Origin: Treponema sp.
Lineage (GTDB): Bacteria > Spirochaetota > Spirochaetia > Treponematales > Breznakiellaceae
Reading direction: 5' to 3'
Length of the DNA: 6,812 nucleotides
Assembly (NCBI GenBank): GCA_031268245.1
Contig: JAIRXN010000050.1
Coordinates: 1-6,812, forward strand
Made by a program: the position numbers and the translations under genes
In this document: positions 6,286-6,812 of the stretch, one piece after another
Layout: each line of letters opens with the position of its first letter
How positions within the stretch are numbered: the first letter of the stretch is position 1
Notes under the pieces: model-generated
Database searches by the model: none
What the model was told of the DNA's origin: nothing
Seen by the model: the letters and a program-made list of their open reading frames with translations, nothing else

Positions 6286-6812
6286 ATGCGGGTTAGTACA
6301 TTCAAACGAGGGCTCAAACTCTCCACCAGAAAATATGCCACCGAGGGAAAACCGGTGGAGACAGCGCCCCTGCCCAGGCGGGTAGTTATCCCCATAAATC
6401 AGCATTTTGGAGCCCCAAATACATGTCTGGTTCAACCGGGCGACCGGGTCCTCCGCGGTCAGAAAATTGCCGAAGGAGCCGCTCCGGGGCCGATGACGGC
6501 GCCGGTTCACGCCTCCATTGCCGGAATTGTCAAAAAGATTGAAATGAGGATGCAGTCCAACAATACCGAAGGGCTCTGTGTGGTAATTGAGGCGGAGACA
6601 CCTGTTTCTGCCGAATCTCAAGCCCTGACAGAAACGGAAATACTCCTGATGCCCCCCCTGGATTACAAAACATGCGGCAGGGAAGAAGCCCTCCGGCGTG
6701 TCCGGGACGCGGGTTTAATAGGCATGGGGGGAGCCGGTTTTCCCTCCCATGTAAAGCTCAATCCGCCGCCGGGGAAGGTCATAGACACGATCATTGCCGA
6801 TGGGGCGGAATG
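6286..6812 (+). CDS. rnfC: RnfC, peripheral NADH/FMN-binding subunit of the Rnf complex, 3'-truncated by the window edge
   Basis: RnfC is the electron-entry subunit of the membrane Rnf complex, which couples electron transfer between ferredoxin and NAD+ to ion transport; it is attached to the membrane through the other subunits. The window holds 175 codons plus 2 bases and the frame runs open off the right edge, about the first 40% of a typical protein of 440 residues or more. The N-terminal barrel-sandwich domain of RnfC is seen in RRVVIPINQHFGAP, PGDRVLRGQKIAEG and APVHASIAGIV. A loop follows with GMGGAGFP at 146-153 and HVKL directly after it, the glycine-rich FMN/NADH-binding signature, then DGAE at the edge, matching the usual NGAEC. 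The Fe-S cluster motifs would lie beyond the window. PduS-type relatives share the GGAGFP motif but, as I recall, lack this N-terminal domain, so RnfC is preferred. TAA at 6280-6282 is in frame two codons upstream, so ATG 6286 is the first possible start; it has no Shine-Dalgarno sequence. Confidence 0.93.
   Translation, partial: MRVSTFKRGLKLSTRKYATEGKPVETAPLPRRVVIPINQHFGAPNTCLVQPGDRVLRGQKIAEGAAPGPMTAPVHASIAGIVKKIEMRMQSNNTEGLCVVIEAETPVSAESQALTETEILLMPPLDYKTCGREEALRRVRDAGLIGMGGAGFPSHVKLNPPPGKVIDTIIADGAE

Noticed and set aside
6142..6621. A 159-codon minus-strand frame spanning the divergent region and the start of rnfC
   Set aside because: It runs antisense through the well-supported RnfC N-terminal domain and overlaps the helicase start in another frame. 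No domain was seen.
1..6812. Search for insertion sequences, CRISPR arrays, tRNA/rRNA genes, riboswitches and a CIRCE element
   Set aside because: No transposase motifs, terminal repeats, regularly spaced repeats or tRNA-like cloverleaf were noticed. CIRCE would lie upstream of the dnaK operon, outside the window.

Overview
The window comes from a bacterial chromosome of moderate GC content (roughly half G+C by eye) and looks like ordinary core genome. Coding is dense, with four protein genes and about 140 non-coding bases. DnaK and DnaJ are typical bacterial proteins. A DnaJ with full zinc fingers next to DnaK, a SWIM-SNF2 protein and an Rnf complex subunit would fit a Treponema-like spirochaete. 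That placement rests on general resemblance recalled from memory and is moderate at best; an anaerobe using Rnf energy coupling is the safer statement.

Layout. (1) 1-1548, plus strand: the 3' four fifths of dnaK, cut by the left edge. (2) 1593-2714, plus strand: complete dnaJ, 44 bases after dnaK, presumably in the same operon. (3) 2718-6191, minus strand: a 1157-residue SWIM zinc finger/SNF2-family ATPase, convergent with dnaJ and only 3 bases from its stop. (4) 6192-6285: a 94-base divergent intergenic region. (5) 6286 to the right edge, plus strand: the first 175 codons of rnfC.

DnaK and DnaJ act together: DnaJ's J domain stimulates the DnaK ATPase and its zinc fingers and C-terminal domains deliver unfolded clients. 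The SNF2 protein is a DNA- or nucleoprotein-directed ATPase of unknown role and has no evident link to the chaperones. RnfC is the peripheral NADH/FMN-binding subunit of the membrane Rnf complex, and further rnf genes would be expected to the right.

The most interesting part is the 94-base divergent region. Each start codon follows a good extended -10 element by only 7 to 9 bases, with no Shine-Dalgarno sequence and an in-frame stop immediately upstream. Both genes are therefore predicted to make leaderless or nearly leaderless mRNAs. A short palindrome, TCGCCAAGGCGA, lies exactly midway between the two predicted transcription starts. A second point of interest is the 3-base convergent junction, where the only hairpin candidate lies inside the last codons of dnaJ. 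I found no mobile element, CRISPR array, RNA gene, or convincing new multi-gene system.
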